DNA of 64,000 nt from the NCBI GenBank assembly GCA_007258455.2, contig VDFB02321319.1, forward strand, positions 124,001 to 188,000. The letters are read 5' to 3'. Positions 47,491 through 57,977 of this stretch are shown here, piece after piece. Within the stretch, counting starts at the first letter, position 1, and each line of letters begins with the position of its first letter. The position numbers and the translations under genes were made by a program. The DNA is from Sequoia sempervirens. Its lineage: Eukaryota; Streptophyta; Pinopsida; Cupressales; Cupressaceae. The notes below the pieces were generated by a model. It did not search any database. It worked only from the letters and a program-made list of their open reading frames with translations, and was not told where the DNA came from.

Positions 47491-48180
47491 TCTATAGAAG
47501 CACAAATCCTCAAAAAATCACAAAAATCCCGATTGTTAAAAAATCTTCGACCAAAATGATTTTTTCCCCAAAAAATCCTAATTTAATCAGTTGTGATTTT
47601 CAACGATGTTCAACAATTTTAAGGGTTTATATCGTTAAAAATTGCATAAAAATCGTGAAAAAATCACATAAAAATTGCCCAATTAACTTGTCATAAAACC
47701 ATAACTGTGTGAAATCACTATTTAATAAGGTTTTTGTTGATTTTTAGCACAAAATTGAGCATTGGCCATTGGGATGTGATTCACCATCAAAGATTCGCTA
47801 GATTTCATCAGGTTGTTGAGGCAAATCGAAGGTAAGCAACCTTGAATGGATGTATATTTCTAATAGATGTTAAGGACATTAAAATAGAAACACATTTTTT
47901 CGTATGCTTCTATGTTTGATGTTAAGGACATTAACATGGAATGGTGAAGAGATGTGTTGCTTTTTTCTCTATATTCCACACTATTGTCATTTTCCTTAGG
48001 CTCGTAGTAATGCTTTCCATGTCTATAAATCCAAAGACACAATTTAGTGGGAAATAGTAGACAATATCATAAATACTAAAATGCTAACAAAGTGTGATAA
48101 TTTGGAGCTTCAATTTGACACTAGCCATCAAGTTTTAATGATAAGCGGGTAGGGTAGTGATAATTGTATAATCAAGTGAG
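47491..48180. repeat. Tandem duplication, right arm (empty site)
   Basis: Uninterrupted copy of the left arm. At 47625-47640 it reads AAGGGTTTATATCG where the left arm has the Mutator-like insertion. Confidence 0.85.
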
Positions 48181-48382
48181 AAGCATAAGTATATACATAA
48201 TAATATATAGACATTATGGAACCGAAAGTAGAATGGTTCCTATTAGAAAGATAAAAATCAGCTTGTAGTGCTGAAAAAAATAAACTGTAGTAATATTTTA
48301 TATCAAAATGAAGGATTTTTTTGCTTATATTTAAATTTCCTATATGTTTTGCAGGCTTAATGCTTTGTTAATTGGTGAAACT

Positions 48383-50729
48383 TATTAAAATATTAAATGT
48401 AATGTTAATGGTCATCTTAGCTCTAGTTAGTTTTTAGTAATTTTAGTTATGCTTTAATTGATTTAGCATCTTTTTGATTTATGTTTTAGTTTGCTTTTGT
48501 TTACAATGGTTTCGTTTTAGAAACATCGTCTTGTAATTTTCTTTACAAGGAGCTTTCGTCTCCTCTTGTAAGCAAGCAATTATGAATATCAATTATCTTT
48601 TCATGGTATTAGAGCTCAGGCTCGAACCTGATTAGTTTTTCGAAATTTCTTAGATATTTTTTTTAGCCGTTTTTTTTAATAAAACAAAAAATCGAAGAGA
48701 TGGAAAATTTTTGAGAATTTTTGGAGGATCTTTTTCAATTTTTTTGAGGTTTTTTAAAGGAAAAATTGTGGTTTTTTTTTCAAGTAGAAATTTAAGGGTC
48801 TTTTTGTTGAGATTTTTGAAGGGTTCCTGTTTGTAGAAACCGTGAAATTTTTTTTTATGCAAATCGTGATTTTTTTCCTGCAAATTGTGCAATTGAGGTT
48901 TTGGATATGAAAGCATGATTTGCAGAAATTTTGAGGGCGTTTATTGCTACGTCGGGGTTGCATTTGTTTTTTTTGTGGCGTTTTGGGTGGTGGATTTTTC
49001 TACAAATCGTGTTTTTTGAAGATTGTTTTTTCGTCATCTTTTGCGCGTCGGGTTTTGCTGCCTGGATTCTGTGCGCGCCGTTTTTCTCCAAGGAAAATCA
49101 TGACTGAAGTTCGTGTCCTTTGTCTACTCTTTTTCATGGTTCCTTTCGTGGGTTTTCACGCGAATTCTAAGCGTTGTTTATGGAGACATCACAAGTTTTT
49201 TTCTGGGCCAGATTGTGCGCTTTTGGCATTTTGTTTTCTGCCTGCATGTCTGGGTTTTTTGGAGTGTTTCCAATAGTTTCGTGGCGGACTTTTTGAGTTC
49301 GTGGGCATGTGCAAATTTTGTACGATTGGTATTTGTTTTCCACGTGTCTATGTTCGCGTGACATGGAGTTTTCTGAGGGTTTTTCGTGGGCACTTTCTGG
49401 TGTTTTCTACGAAATAGAGGGTTCCTCTTCTAATTCGTCTTGCATCCTGCATATTTTTTTTTAACATGAATTTTAAAATCGTGGGTTTGTTTTTTCTCAA
49501 GCATCGATTCTTTGTGAAGCTCGGTTCTGAGCATTTCGTGGCTTTTTTTTTTAGTGATGGGTTTGAGACTTGTTTGCTGCTCACAGGACAACATTTTTTG
49601 TGACGGGATTTTTGCATCTTTTTGGCATTTTTCTAGACTGTTTCGTTGCTGCTGGTGGTTTTTTGAAGAATTTGTGACAGGTTCTTAAAGATCTGCTTTT
49701 GACCTTTTTTGGCCGCCTCCTACCAGAAAATTGAGGGTTTGCTGGCACGCGTCCCTGCATTTTTTATTTTTCTAATGTTTTTATGGCTGGTTGTTGAGTA
49801 GTTTATGAATGGGTATTCTCCAGATTTCATGATAGCTTGAAAAAAAATTTGAGCTAGTTTTGACATAATTTTTTTGGGAAAAATAAAAAATCTGTAGAGT
49901 TTTTCAAATTTTTTTTCTGAAAAATTTACTAAGTGTTGTTTTATGAAGAGTTTTTTAACAATTTTTTCTATCTAAAAAATCGTGGGTTGTTGCTAGGGTT
50001 TGCAGACCAATTTTTTGGGCGATTTTTTTCTCAACAAAAAATTGTGCACTTGAAGATTTTAAGGAGTTTTTGAAAAATTTTCTATAAAAATTTTGCAGTT
50101 CAGAAGTTTTTTTAGGATTTTTTTCTAAAAAATCTTACTTTTTCATAGTTTTCGAAGGTTTTTCTAAAAAATATTATAGTTCGTGAGTTGTGCTAGTTGA
50201 TTGTCTAGTGTTTTGCTAGCTGATCACAATGTTACCTCGTTTTTCATGCTTTGGAAAATGGGAGGGATGGCATCTTTTGACCAACATCATGTTTGAAAGT
50301 ACGTAGAGGTTCAACGAAAAGTTCTACTACCTGGAAGTAGAAGATACTCTATTTTTGAGTGTCGGTGTCTAGATTTGGTTGTTCTGCGGGAAAGGATTGG
50401 TAATCGCAAGGCGGTTATGCTTCTCTAGTTATCAATCACCGATGATAAGTTTCTAGAAGAATTTGGGTAGACTAAGTTTATGTTTGTACGATGACCATTA
50501 AGGGAGGGTATTAAAATATTAAATGTAATATTAATGGTCATCTTAGCTCTAGTTAGTTTTTAGTAACTTTAGTTACACTTTAATTGATTTAGCATCTTTC
50601 TGATTTATGTTTTAGTTTGCTTTTGTTTACGATGGTTTCGTTTTAGAAACATCGTCTTGTAATTTTCTATATAAAGAGCTTTCGTCTCCTCTTGTAAACA
50701 AGCAATTATGAATATCAACTATCTTTTCA
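48383..50729 (+). mobile_element. Short LTR element without coding capacity
   Basis: LTRs 48383-48603 (221 bp) and 50519-50729 (211 bp), about 95% identical by eye, flanked by a perfect duplication AAACT (48378-48382 and 50730-50734). Primer site TGGTATTAGAGC at 48604-48615 and polypurine tract TAAGGGAGGG before the 3' LTR. The ends are TATTAAA...TTTTCA, so the usual TG is TA. The ~1.9-kb interior is strongly T-rich with no gag or pol, as in LARD/TRIM-like non-autonomous elements. A copia origin is likely from the primer site. Confidence 0.9.
48604..48615 (+). promoter_or_regulatory. Primer-binding site of the short LTR element
   Basis: TGGTATTAGAGC, one base off the Met-tRNA site, next to the LTR end TTTTCA. 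Confidence 0.8.
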
Positions 50730-50734
50730 AAACT

Positions 50735-51472
50735 CACTACTTAAATCATACCTTGCACTTGTTTGAGAACTACATTCCATATAGGATCATCATATACATG
50801 GAGGTTCAAAAGGCTTGCAAGGAGTACAATAGCAATGCATGAATGTTTTAGACATATATAGTGTAGCATTCCATGCATGTTAAATAGGTATCAGGAAAAC
50901 TAATACATGCCTTGAGAGAAGTTATGCTCTAGTCTTGTGGGCTTATCTTAATCCCTCCTAAAGCAGGCCTCATATATTTTCTCTTTAACGATCTAGATAG
51001 ATTTCAGCAACAAATGTCCAATTGAAAGGGAATGTTCCTCATGCTTTGATTTTCCATTGAAACTTGTAACTATAATCTCTCAAATTCTCAACTCAAAGTC
51101 CATCAATGTTTTTAACTCCATCATCCACTTATATGCAAATTCAAGGAAAATTTACTTGAACAATAATAGCTAAAATTGTGGCTCAAATAGTTGCTCTCTT
51201 TTTTTGTACTAGCAGGTCTTTATTATCTAATGGAAAAATATTTAACACTCACTTTATTCTTTTACAAACCTGCTAAAATTGTTATCAATGAGAACATTTC
51301 AATATCATTTATGGTCTTTTGAGATTTAAGATTTTGTTTCAAAAGCATTTTCTATTACTCTATCTTGAGCTGTTTGATTCAAAACCTATTAAGTTGAACA
51401 TTGCAATTACTACCTTTGTCATATAATTTCCCTTTCACACTCTTCATATAATTATCTTTGACATTGTTCTAG
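50735..51472. other. Non-coding stretch
   Basis: AT-rich without a supported gene. The last ~60 bp are pyrimidine-rich and end TTGTTCTAG, a fair splice acceptor for the frame that follows. Confidence 0.4.
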
Positions 51473-51757
51473 AAATTGCAAGTACTATTAAATCACAAAT
51501 ATGAACCAATTGATTCTCGTTTTGTAATTTATGATGTTTACTCAACAAAGGAAAACTATCTTTTTAATGACTTTCTTGAGCCTGAGGATTTTGATATCCT
51601 AGAGGCCAACTTGGATATCATGAGGTTGAACGACTTAGGAGAAGCTTTGAACCAAGAGCTTCATCATCAGGGCTTGCAGCCCCCTAGCATAGCTCTATTT
51701 TTAGTAGCAAGTCATTGGCTACGTTTGATTTTTTGGAACTTTGTACTTAGTTTATAG
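51473..51757 (+). CDS. Candidate last exon, unknown protein
   Basis: After the acceptor-like TTCTAG a frame of 94 codons stays open to TAG at 51755. It reads KLQVLLNHKYEPIDSRFV, then acidic EPEDFDILEANLDIM, RLNDLGEALNQELHHQG and a hydrophobic tail ending WNFVLSL. The composition is protein-like and unlike the AT-rich surroundings. I do not recognise a family and it does not match the expected next part of EGY2. No ATG lies at its start, so it would be an internal or last exon, or a piece of an old transposon. Confidence 0.35.
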   Translation, partial: KLQVLLNHKYEPIDSRFVIYDVYSTKENYLFNDFLEPEDFDILEANLDIMRLNDLGEALNQELHHQGLQPPSIALFLVASHWLRLIFWNFVLSL

Positions 51758-52119
51758 GTTGACTTTGTACAAACTATATTGTAATTGAAATTGTATCAAC
51801 TGTAACCATTTATTTATTATTTATTCACTATGAAGTATGCTTTTGTGCAATGCATGTAATCAGTGATATGAATATAAACAACGAAATCCTATTTTCTACA
51901 ATTCATGTGTTAAAGTCTCTATTTTATTTTCTCTCTATATCTCTATGCTATTGAAATGTCCTTCAATTTAAAAAAAAAAATAGTTTCTCCTTTTCTATAA
52001 TTTTTCACGTTTTTTCTTAAATCCAATTTTTTGATGATTTTTCAAAAAATCCTATACTTTTAGTTTGCCGATTTTTTTCCCAAACGATTTTTGCTTCTAT
52101 GTCAAATAAAAATATAATA
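51758..52119. other. AT-rich non-coding stretch
   Basis: No gene supported. 51900-52110 repeats the GATTTTT/CCAAA style of the duplication at 45.4 and 47.5 kb, possibly a third degraded fragment. Confidence 0.35.
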
Positions 52120-52370
52120 GATAGATATACATAAATGATCAAAATAAAACTATTTGCCTATATGCATATATGCAAGTAAATATTTATACATACCTGTATA
52201 TATCTACATATATGAACATACATACATATCTACAAACACACAACCAAAAATATATATATGAATATCAGTAAGGATATATAAATACTAGAGTATGCCTATA
52301 TATGCATATCTATATATATGCATATACATATATAAATATGTTATATGTATGTAGATAGTCGAAAACAAAT
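52120..52370. repeat. ATAC/ATAT low-complexity tract
   Basis: Interrupted runs of TATATG, CATACATA and TATATATA words over ~250 bp. Simple repeat. Confidence 0.8.
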
Positions 52371-52389
52371 AGATATAAAATTAAAGCAC

Positions 52390-52870
52390 ACAAGTATAAA
52401 AATATAAGAAAAAAGAAAATTAAAAAGCCAAAACGTGAGGAACAACAAGAACCTACCACAAGGGTCACCTATAAAGGGAAGAGAAGAAGAAACTGAAAAC
52501 CAAAAAAGGGGGAAAAGGAACGCAAACCAAGTAAGAAGACCAAGTTGTAGGAGAATGAGGCAAGCCACACTAACAAAGAAAGGGATGGAGAATGACAAGG
52601 GAGGAATCTAGGCTCAAAAAGATAAAATGGAGAAGAAAGAAAAAAGAAAAAAGAAAAAATGGAAGCAAATTAAGAAAAAAGTGGGGTGGTAGCCGAAGAA
52701 TAAGATCGAAGGCTACGAGAAAGGATGACTAACAAAACAAAGATAGAAGAGGGAGGATAAATGAGAAGAGGTTTTGAGCTCGAGAATGAGAAGGGGAAAA
52801 AACTAAGAAGAGGATCAGGGAAAAGGTCTTGAGACACACCAATGAGAGGAGGGGAAATCAAGATGCGTGG
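52390..52870. repeat. Long purine-rich tract
   Basis: About 480 bp in which the plus strand is mostly A and G, with many GAAGAAG, AAAAAAG and GAGGGG runs. Minus-strand frames over it (52341-52598, 52670-52861) are composition artefacts. Confidence 0.7.
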
Positions 52871-53029
52871 GGGATCTATTTTTGAGGTGGTTTAAAAGAG
52901 GATATCAAGTGAAACCAGATTCCAACCACCATCATGATTGAGGTTGGAGAGGTGAATGTGAATTTCAATGGCCTCTATGAGGTTTCTCTTGAAGTAATTG
53001 TCTTCTTTGACTAGGATTTGAAGAAACAT

Positions 53030-53770
53030 GCACACAATTATATTGAGAGGGGGGGTGAATCAGTATAAGAACAAATTTTTCAATTTATAACTTTGGCAAT
53101 CAGAAGCAATAATCAAAACATCCACACAAGTAAGATCTAGCAAATTAGAACACAAGATGCACACACGATTTTACGTGGAAACCCTTGCAGGAGAAAACCA
53201 TGAAAAAATATTTCTTTTATAGAAAACTTCTTACAACTTCATAGGTACCAACCGACAGGAGACACCAATCCCCTCCATTGAGCACCAACTCAGCAAGAGA
53301 CACCGATCTCTTTGAGTGAGAGGCTCCAACCTCTTGAACTTGCAAAGTAGAAGGCACCAACCTTCGAAAAGCAAAGTGATTGTAATGTTGTTGGATCTGC
53401 CCTAGATCCCTTCAAGTACTTCAATGAATGTGCCCACTTCTTCTCACAAATCTGCCTTGAACCTCTGAAAACTCCACTCAGATCTGCAATAATGTTTTTC
53501 AATAAATGCTCTCAAGTCTGGAATTTATCCTCATAGAAATCTGCATTCCGTGTGCTCAAGATATATGTCTGATTTCTGCTTATAACTCTACTCTTTTCCG
53601 CTGTAGATTTGCTCCTCCAAATGTCTGATTTTTACTCATAAGTCTGCTGTGTTTTCTGTTCTATATCTGCTCTTGAAATAGGAAGATATGCAATGAATGG
53701 TTGTTGAATAAGCCTCCAACGAATCTTTATTTATATACCCTCAAATGCCTCTTCATCGACGATTACATCC
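53030..53770. repeat. Degraded copia-type LTR fragment
   Basis: GAGAGGGGGGGTGAATCAG at 53046 and ACGTGGAAACCCTTGCAGG near 53172 are words common in plant copia LTRs. Between 53250 and 53375 a short unit (GxGACACCxATC) repeats three or four times. No TSD found. Confidence 0.45.
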
Positions 53771-55432
53771 TGTAATGTACCATTTTAATTGATAATCTAA
53801 GACGTCTCCTCATTATTGATTGATTGCATCTGATCAATAATTGATTATCATGATTGATGTTTGGAGGATGATCACCACCGAAGCTCAAGGAAGTCAGATT
53901 GTAGTTGCTCCTTAATCTGAAGCTTATCAAGTGAATAATGAATAACGTGGAGGCTTGACCAAATGTTTGATTCACCATCCGCATGAAATCGGGAGTCTAA
54001 GAGTCCTCCGTGGCACATAGTGACAAAGACCAAGATTAAAAGAGTCATTATTGTGCCAAGTCAGCAATAGAAGAAAAGTGAGCATATATGCAAAAGTATG
54101 TAAGACAACTGATTACATGCTAGGGAATATCGTTGGAAAAATATGTATAAATTCAAGAGTCGCCAATTTCTAAAACTCTACGAGAATGAAGTGATCGGCT
54201 TATTACTCCTCAATAATATTGGGCTTTTATATTAGTCGATATTGTCCATCTCAACCTTGGCACATCGAAGCATTGAGTATATATTTAGGGGTGATAATAC
54301 ATGTCTAAAGTTGCCGCTTAGACATTCATTTTTTAAATGAAAGGAATAAAATCGACATCTGAATCTTATTGGCCGACTTCTCAAAGAGATGCGACGATAT
54401 GAAGTTCAGTGTAGCCACACAAATTCAATCCCAAGCGATTCAAAGATTCGTCCCAGTTACCTGTGTACAACTTCTTACCATTTGGAGGGCCGCACATGTG
54501 TCCGGGAAACGAGTATACAAAACTAGAGATACTAATAACAATGCATCATCGGGTGAAAAGATACAAATATATTTCAGAGGACCAGAGGATCCCATCGTTT
54601 GAAATCCTCTCTGTGTTCCTGCTAAGGGACTCCCACTTAGGCAAATTAAAGATTATGTTCGATAAAACGTAATCATGATTAATTAGATATTAAGAGAGCA
54701 GCGGTCAATATTTAGAATAAAGCCTAACTTATAATTATTAGTCACTAAGCAGCGATTAGGTAAATGAGAAGGCAGTGATTAGTTGAATAAAAGAAATACA
54801 AATGAAAAGACACCACCACTCACATCAAAGGCTATAAAAAGGAAAACTCATATCAAGCAAAATCATCAGGGAATGGAATAGAATTTTTAGATATATATTT
54901 AACCTAGCAGATCTAAGTGCTCAAAAGGAGCCAAGATCATCTAATTATGGAGTGCATGAATAATAAGTGAAATTCAGATACCACATCCATTTCAAATTGC
55001 ATGCATATATAGACAAGCTTCAGAAACATCGAAACATTAGAGGTCGGAACCTCTAGCATATTCAAAAGCACAATATCAAATCATTGAATCAGAAATAGCC
55101 ATTATTATCTCTTCTTAAAGCTACATTATTGAACTGATCTTTGAATCAGACTTCAAGATTCATATCATAAATATAACATTATATTAGTATTAATCAGCTG
55201 CTCCTGAAATAGTTCAAAGCATATTATTTTGCTATTTCTTGATTCTATGGATTCTTGACATATTTTTGATATCTTATCTGTAAAGTAAATGCAAGATTTA
55301 AAGTATTTCTACTAGGAGTATTATAAAGTACGATCTCATGATTTGTTGACAACATGTTTACAATGTCAACCATTATCCGATTAAATTGTAAAATCCACCA
55401 AACATAGGCATGGGATATTATAGTGGTATCAG
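53771..55432 (+). repeat. 5' LTR of a copia-type element
   Basis: Starts TGTAATGTACCATTTT and ends at the primer site, ~1.66 kb. The start resembles the TGTAATG gypsy LTR for ten bases only. No matching 3' LTR was found, so the boundaries are tentative. Confidence 0.55.
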
Positions 55433-55433
55433 A

Positions 55434-55445
55434 GCTAGTGAACCT
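55434..55445 (+). promoter_or_regulatory. Primer-binding site
   Basis: TGGTATCAGAGC, Met-tRNA type, 39 bp before the gag start. Confidence 0.85.
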
Positions 55446-55483
55446 GCCAGCCTTTGGGTAAATATCGAAAAACTTGATTAATC

Positions 55484-56877
55484 ATGACAATAGAAGATAT
55501 CAAACCTTTGGCAAGATCACTCTATGAAGCAAGCAACAAGTGTAGTAGTGAATTACAATCAAGGGATGATGTCTTGAACTCACTTAAAGCGGTGGAAGAA
55601 CGTTTATCTGAAGTGTTAGATATCAAACCATTGACAAGAAGAAAAGGAAATAAGGGAAAAGGAAATACCAATCATGGTATTGATGACAAAGCACCTAATG
55701 CAAGTATTGAGGTGATAAATAGAACACCCTTGGCAACAAAAGATGAATTCTTCAAAAGAGAGAACCATCTTGTGAGTAAAGATAATGATGAATGTTTGGA
55801 GGAAAAACTCTATCGTGCTATGGATGAGATTGAAAAACTTAGAAAGAAGAACCAAAAACTTGAGCTACAACTTCAAGAGTCAAATAAGTCTAATGTAGAG
55901 TTAATACAAAGCCTTGAAGAATGTGAGAAGATAATTGTTGAACTTGATCTAAACACATAGTTTCAAGAAGAGTGTAGATTGAAGGCCAAAATACAAGAAG
56001 AATCCAAAAAGGTGATGATTGATTTGAAAGATCAAATTAAGGAAACAGAACAAACAATCATCAATTTGAAAATACAAATTGAAGAAGAGAAAAGAATTCA
56101 AGAAGAGGTAAAAATCCAATTGAAAGCAAAGGAAGAAAGTTGTGAAAGGTTAGAAGTGAAATTGTTTCTGTGAGGAAAGAATTGGAGAAGACAACCATCA
56201 AGTTGAACACAAGTCTCAAGCTTAAAAAGAGCACTGAAATCCTTGATGACATCATTAATGGACAAAGTTCATCATCAAAACAAACAAGACTTGGCTATAA
56301 AGAAGATCAAACATAAAAGGAAGACCCCAAAGAAACTCCTAAAAAGACAAATGAGGGAAAGATAAAAAGCCTTGAAGAGACTTTCAAAATCCCTATTAAA
56401 AATGAAGGTGACAAGCAGACAAAGACTCCTCCTAAAGTTGACAAGGACAATCTCAAGAAGTCCTTTCCTTTGAGGCAAGTGCATACATACAGGTTCAAGT
56501 GTACCTTTTATGGCTATTGCTACTCATGCAATCATTTTGGACATAAGGCCATAGAGTGTAGAGCGCAAGTGAGATATAACAATAGGTGGAAAAAAAATAG
56601 AAATCTTTATGGGAGGACAAGTAGAAACTACAACACATATGTTCCTCCAAGGAATTATAAGGTTATATGCTATAAATCCAACAACTATGGACATATAGGA
56701 CATCATTGCAAAAATCATATGATGGGACCTTCAAGACAAAACAAGAAGATTAAAATACTTGGGAAGCATAAGAAAGAACCGATGAAAGTTTGGAAGAGGA
56801 AACTAAAGCAATTGAAGGATAAATTTAAGATAGTACAAACTTCATTACATGCACAAGAGATATCTCATAGTCCATAA
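55484..56877 (+). pseudogene. Copia-type gag with coiled coil and two zinc knuckles
   Basis: ATG at 55484 (MTIEDIKPLARSLYEASNK). A long charged coiled coil follows (EIEKLRKKNQKLELQLQES; later KETEQTIINLKIQIEEEKR), then the SSKILDDI-like block seen here as STEILDDIINGQSSSS with TRLGYKE, then knuckle 1 CYSCNHFGHKAIEC (intact spacing) and knuckle 2 CYKSNNYGHIGHHC, in which the second cysteine is serine. Breaks: TAG at 55958, a frameshift near 56160 and TAA near 56314. This is the C-terminal gag type common in plant copia polyproteins; pol is absent after 56877. Confidence 0.8.
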
Positions 56878-57245
56878 GGAGAAGCACAATTTCAAGAGGG
56901 GCTAAGTATGGCATTATTCTTCAGCCTTAGGGAGAAGATAATTTAAAAGATGAAGTATCACAAAACTTGAAGAGAAGAATCCACTTGTCTAATAGATTGG
57001 TATCAAGGGAACGTAATGAATTGGCATCTACATAAGTCTGGAAAATGTTCAAGATCCTAGATTATGAAAGATTGCATGCCTTTAACTCATGCACATTAAG
57101 GTGGCATTTACAAGTGTCTCCATGAGATTGAAGATTGGGAAAATAGAGAGATGATGCTAAAGCTTAAAGGAGTGAAAATTATCTTATACTGATTCAAATT
57201 AGAGAAAGAGAAGATATTGTGGAAAGGTAGGAATAGGGATCACAA
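56878..57245. other. Unassigned stretch between gag and Copia-C
   Basis: No ORF recognised; probably decayed interior of the element above, cut by the Copia-C insertion. CACAA (57241-57245) would be the left target duplication of Copia-C. Confidence 0.4.
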
Positions 57246-57875
57246 TGTTGATGATATATTGTAGCAAATGGAGATTCTTTTTCTCTCATCGAAATCAAAT
57301 AATTAAATATAAATTTAATGAGGCCGAATTATTGTGAGAAGTCGCCTCGCTTCAAATATTAATTTCTATTTTATTTTCTTGTTTTTATATCGCATCAAAC
57401 CAAGAGTCACCTTGAACAAAGAGATACGCTTATTCATGAAGAGGCTGCCTTTGGCTATGAAAATATCGCCTTGCTTGAAGAAGATCGGAATCACCTTGTA
57501 TATATAGAAGGTGCCGCTCTTTACATCATTACATATTATTCAAGTGAGTTCAAGATATCGCAGCAGAGTTAGATCCATACACATAAAGCAGATCGATATA
57601 TTGTTCAAGGAGATCGACTTGAGGAGAAGTTCGATATTCTTCATTGATTGTGTATTTGCATCAAGAAGTGGTGCCATTGTCATTGCCTCATATCGACCTT
57701 GTGATTGGCCATATTGTAAAGCTTATTGCTGCTCAATTTTATCAATATATAAGTGATATATTGTTGTTGGGTTTTTCTCCCTCAAGAAGGAGGGTTTTCC
57801 GAGGGTATATGCTGCGTTCTTTTGTTTAGAATTGTTTTATTTCTGCTTAATTTAAATCTGGTCATAAAACTAACA
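57246..57875 (+). repeat. 5' LTR of Copia-C
   Basis: 630 bp, TGTTGATGAT to CTAACA. Related to the Copia-A/B LTRs in its last 150 bp (GTTGGGTTTTTCTCCCTCAAG, GGGTATATGCTG) but diverged elsewhere, so a sister subfamily. Confidence 0.88.
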
Positions 57876-57887
57876 TGGTATCAGAGC
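57876..57887 (+). promoter_or_regulatory. Primer-binding site of Copia-C
   Basis: TGGTATCAGAGC directly after the LTR; initiator Met tRNA type. Confidence 0.9.
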
Positions 57888-57977
57888 GGGTTTAAGCAAG
57901 ATCGTGATCAGATTTGTTTAAGCAGCGAAATCTTCTTCTCTTCTTCTCATCTAAGGGAGTCTATCTTAGCTTCGAAA

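Noticed and set aside
48650..49617. Several lysine-rich minus-strand frames
   Set aside because: They mirror T runs on the plus strand of a non-coding LTR element interior.
52341..52861. Hydrophobic minus-strand frames that look like membrane proteins
   Set aside because: Artefact of a purine-rich plus strand, giving Phe/Leu/Ser codons on the other strand.
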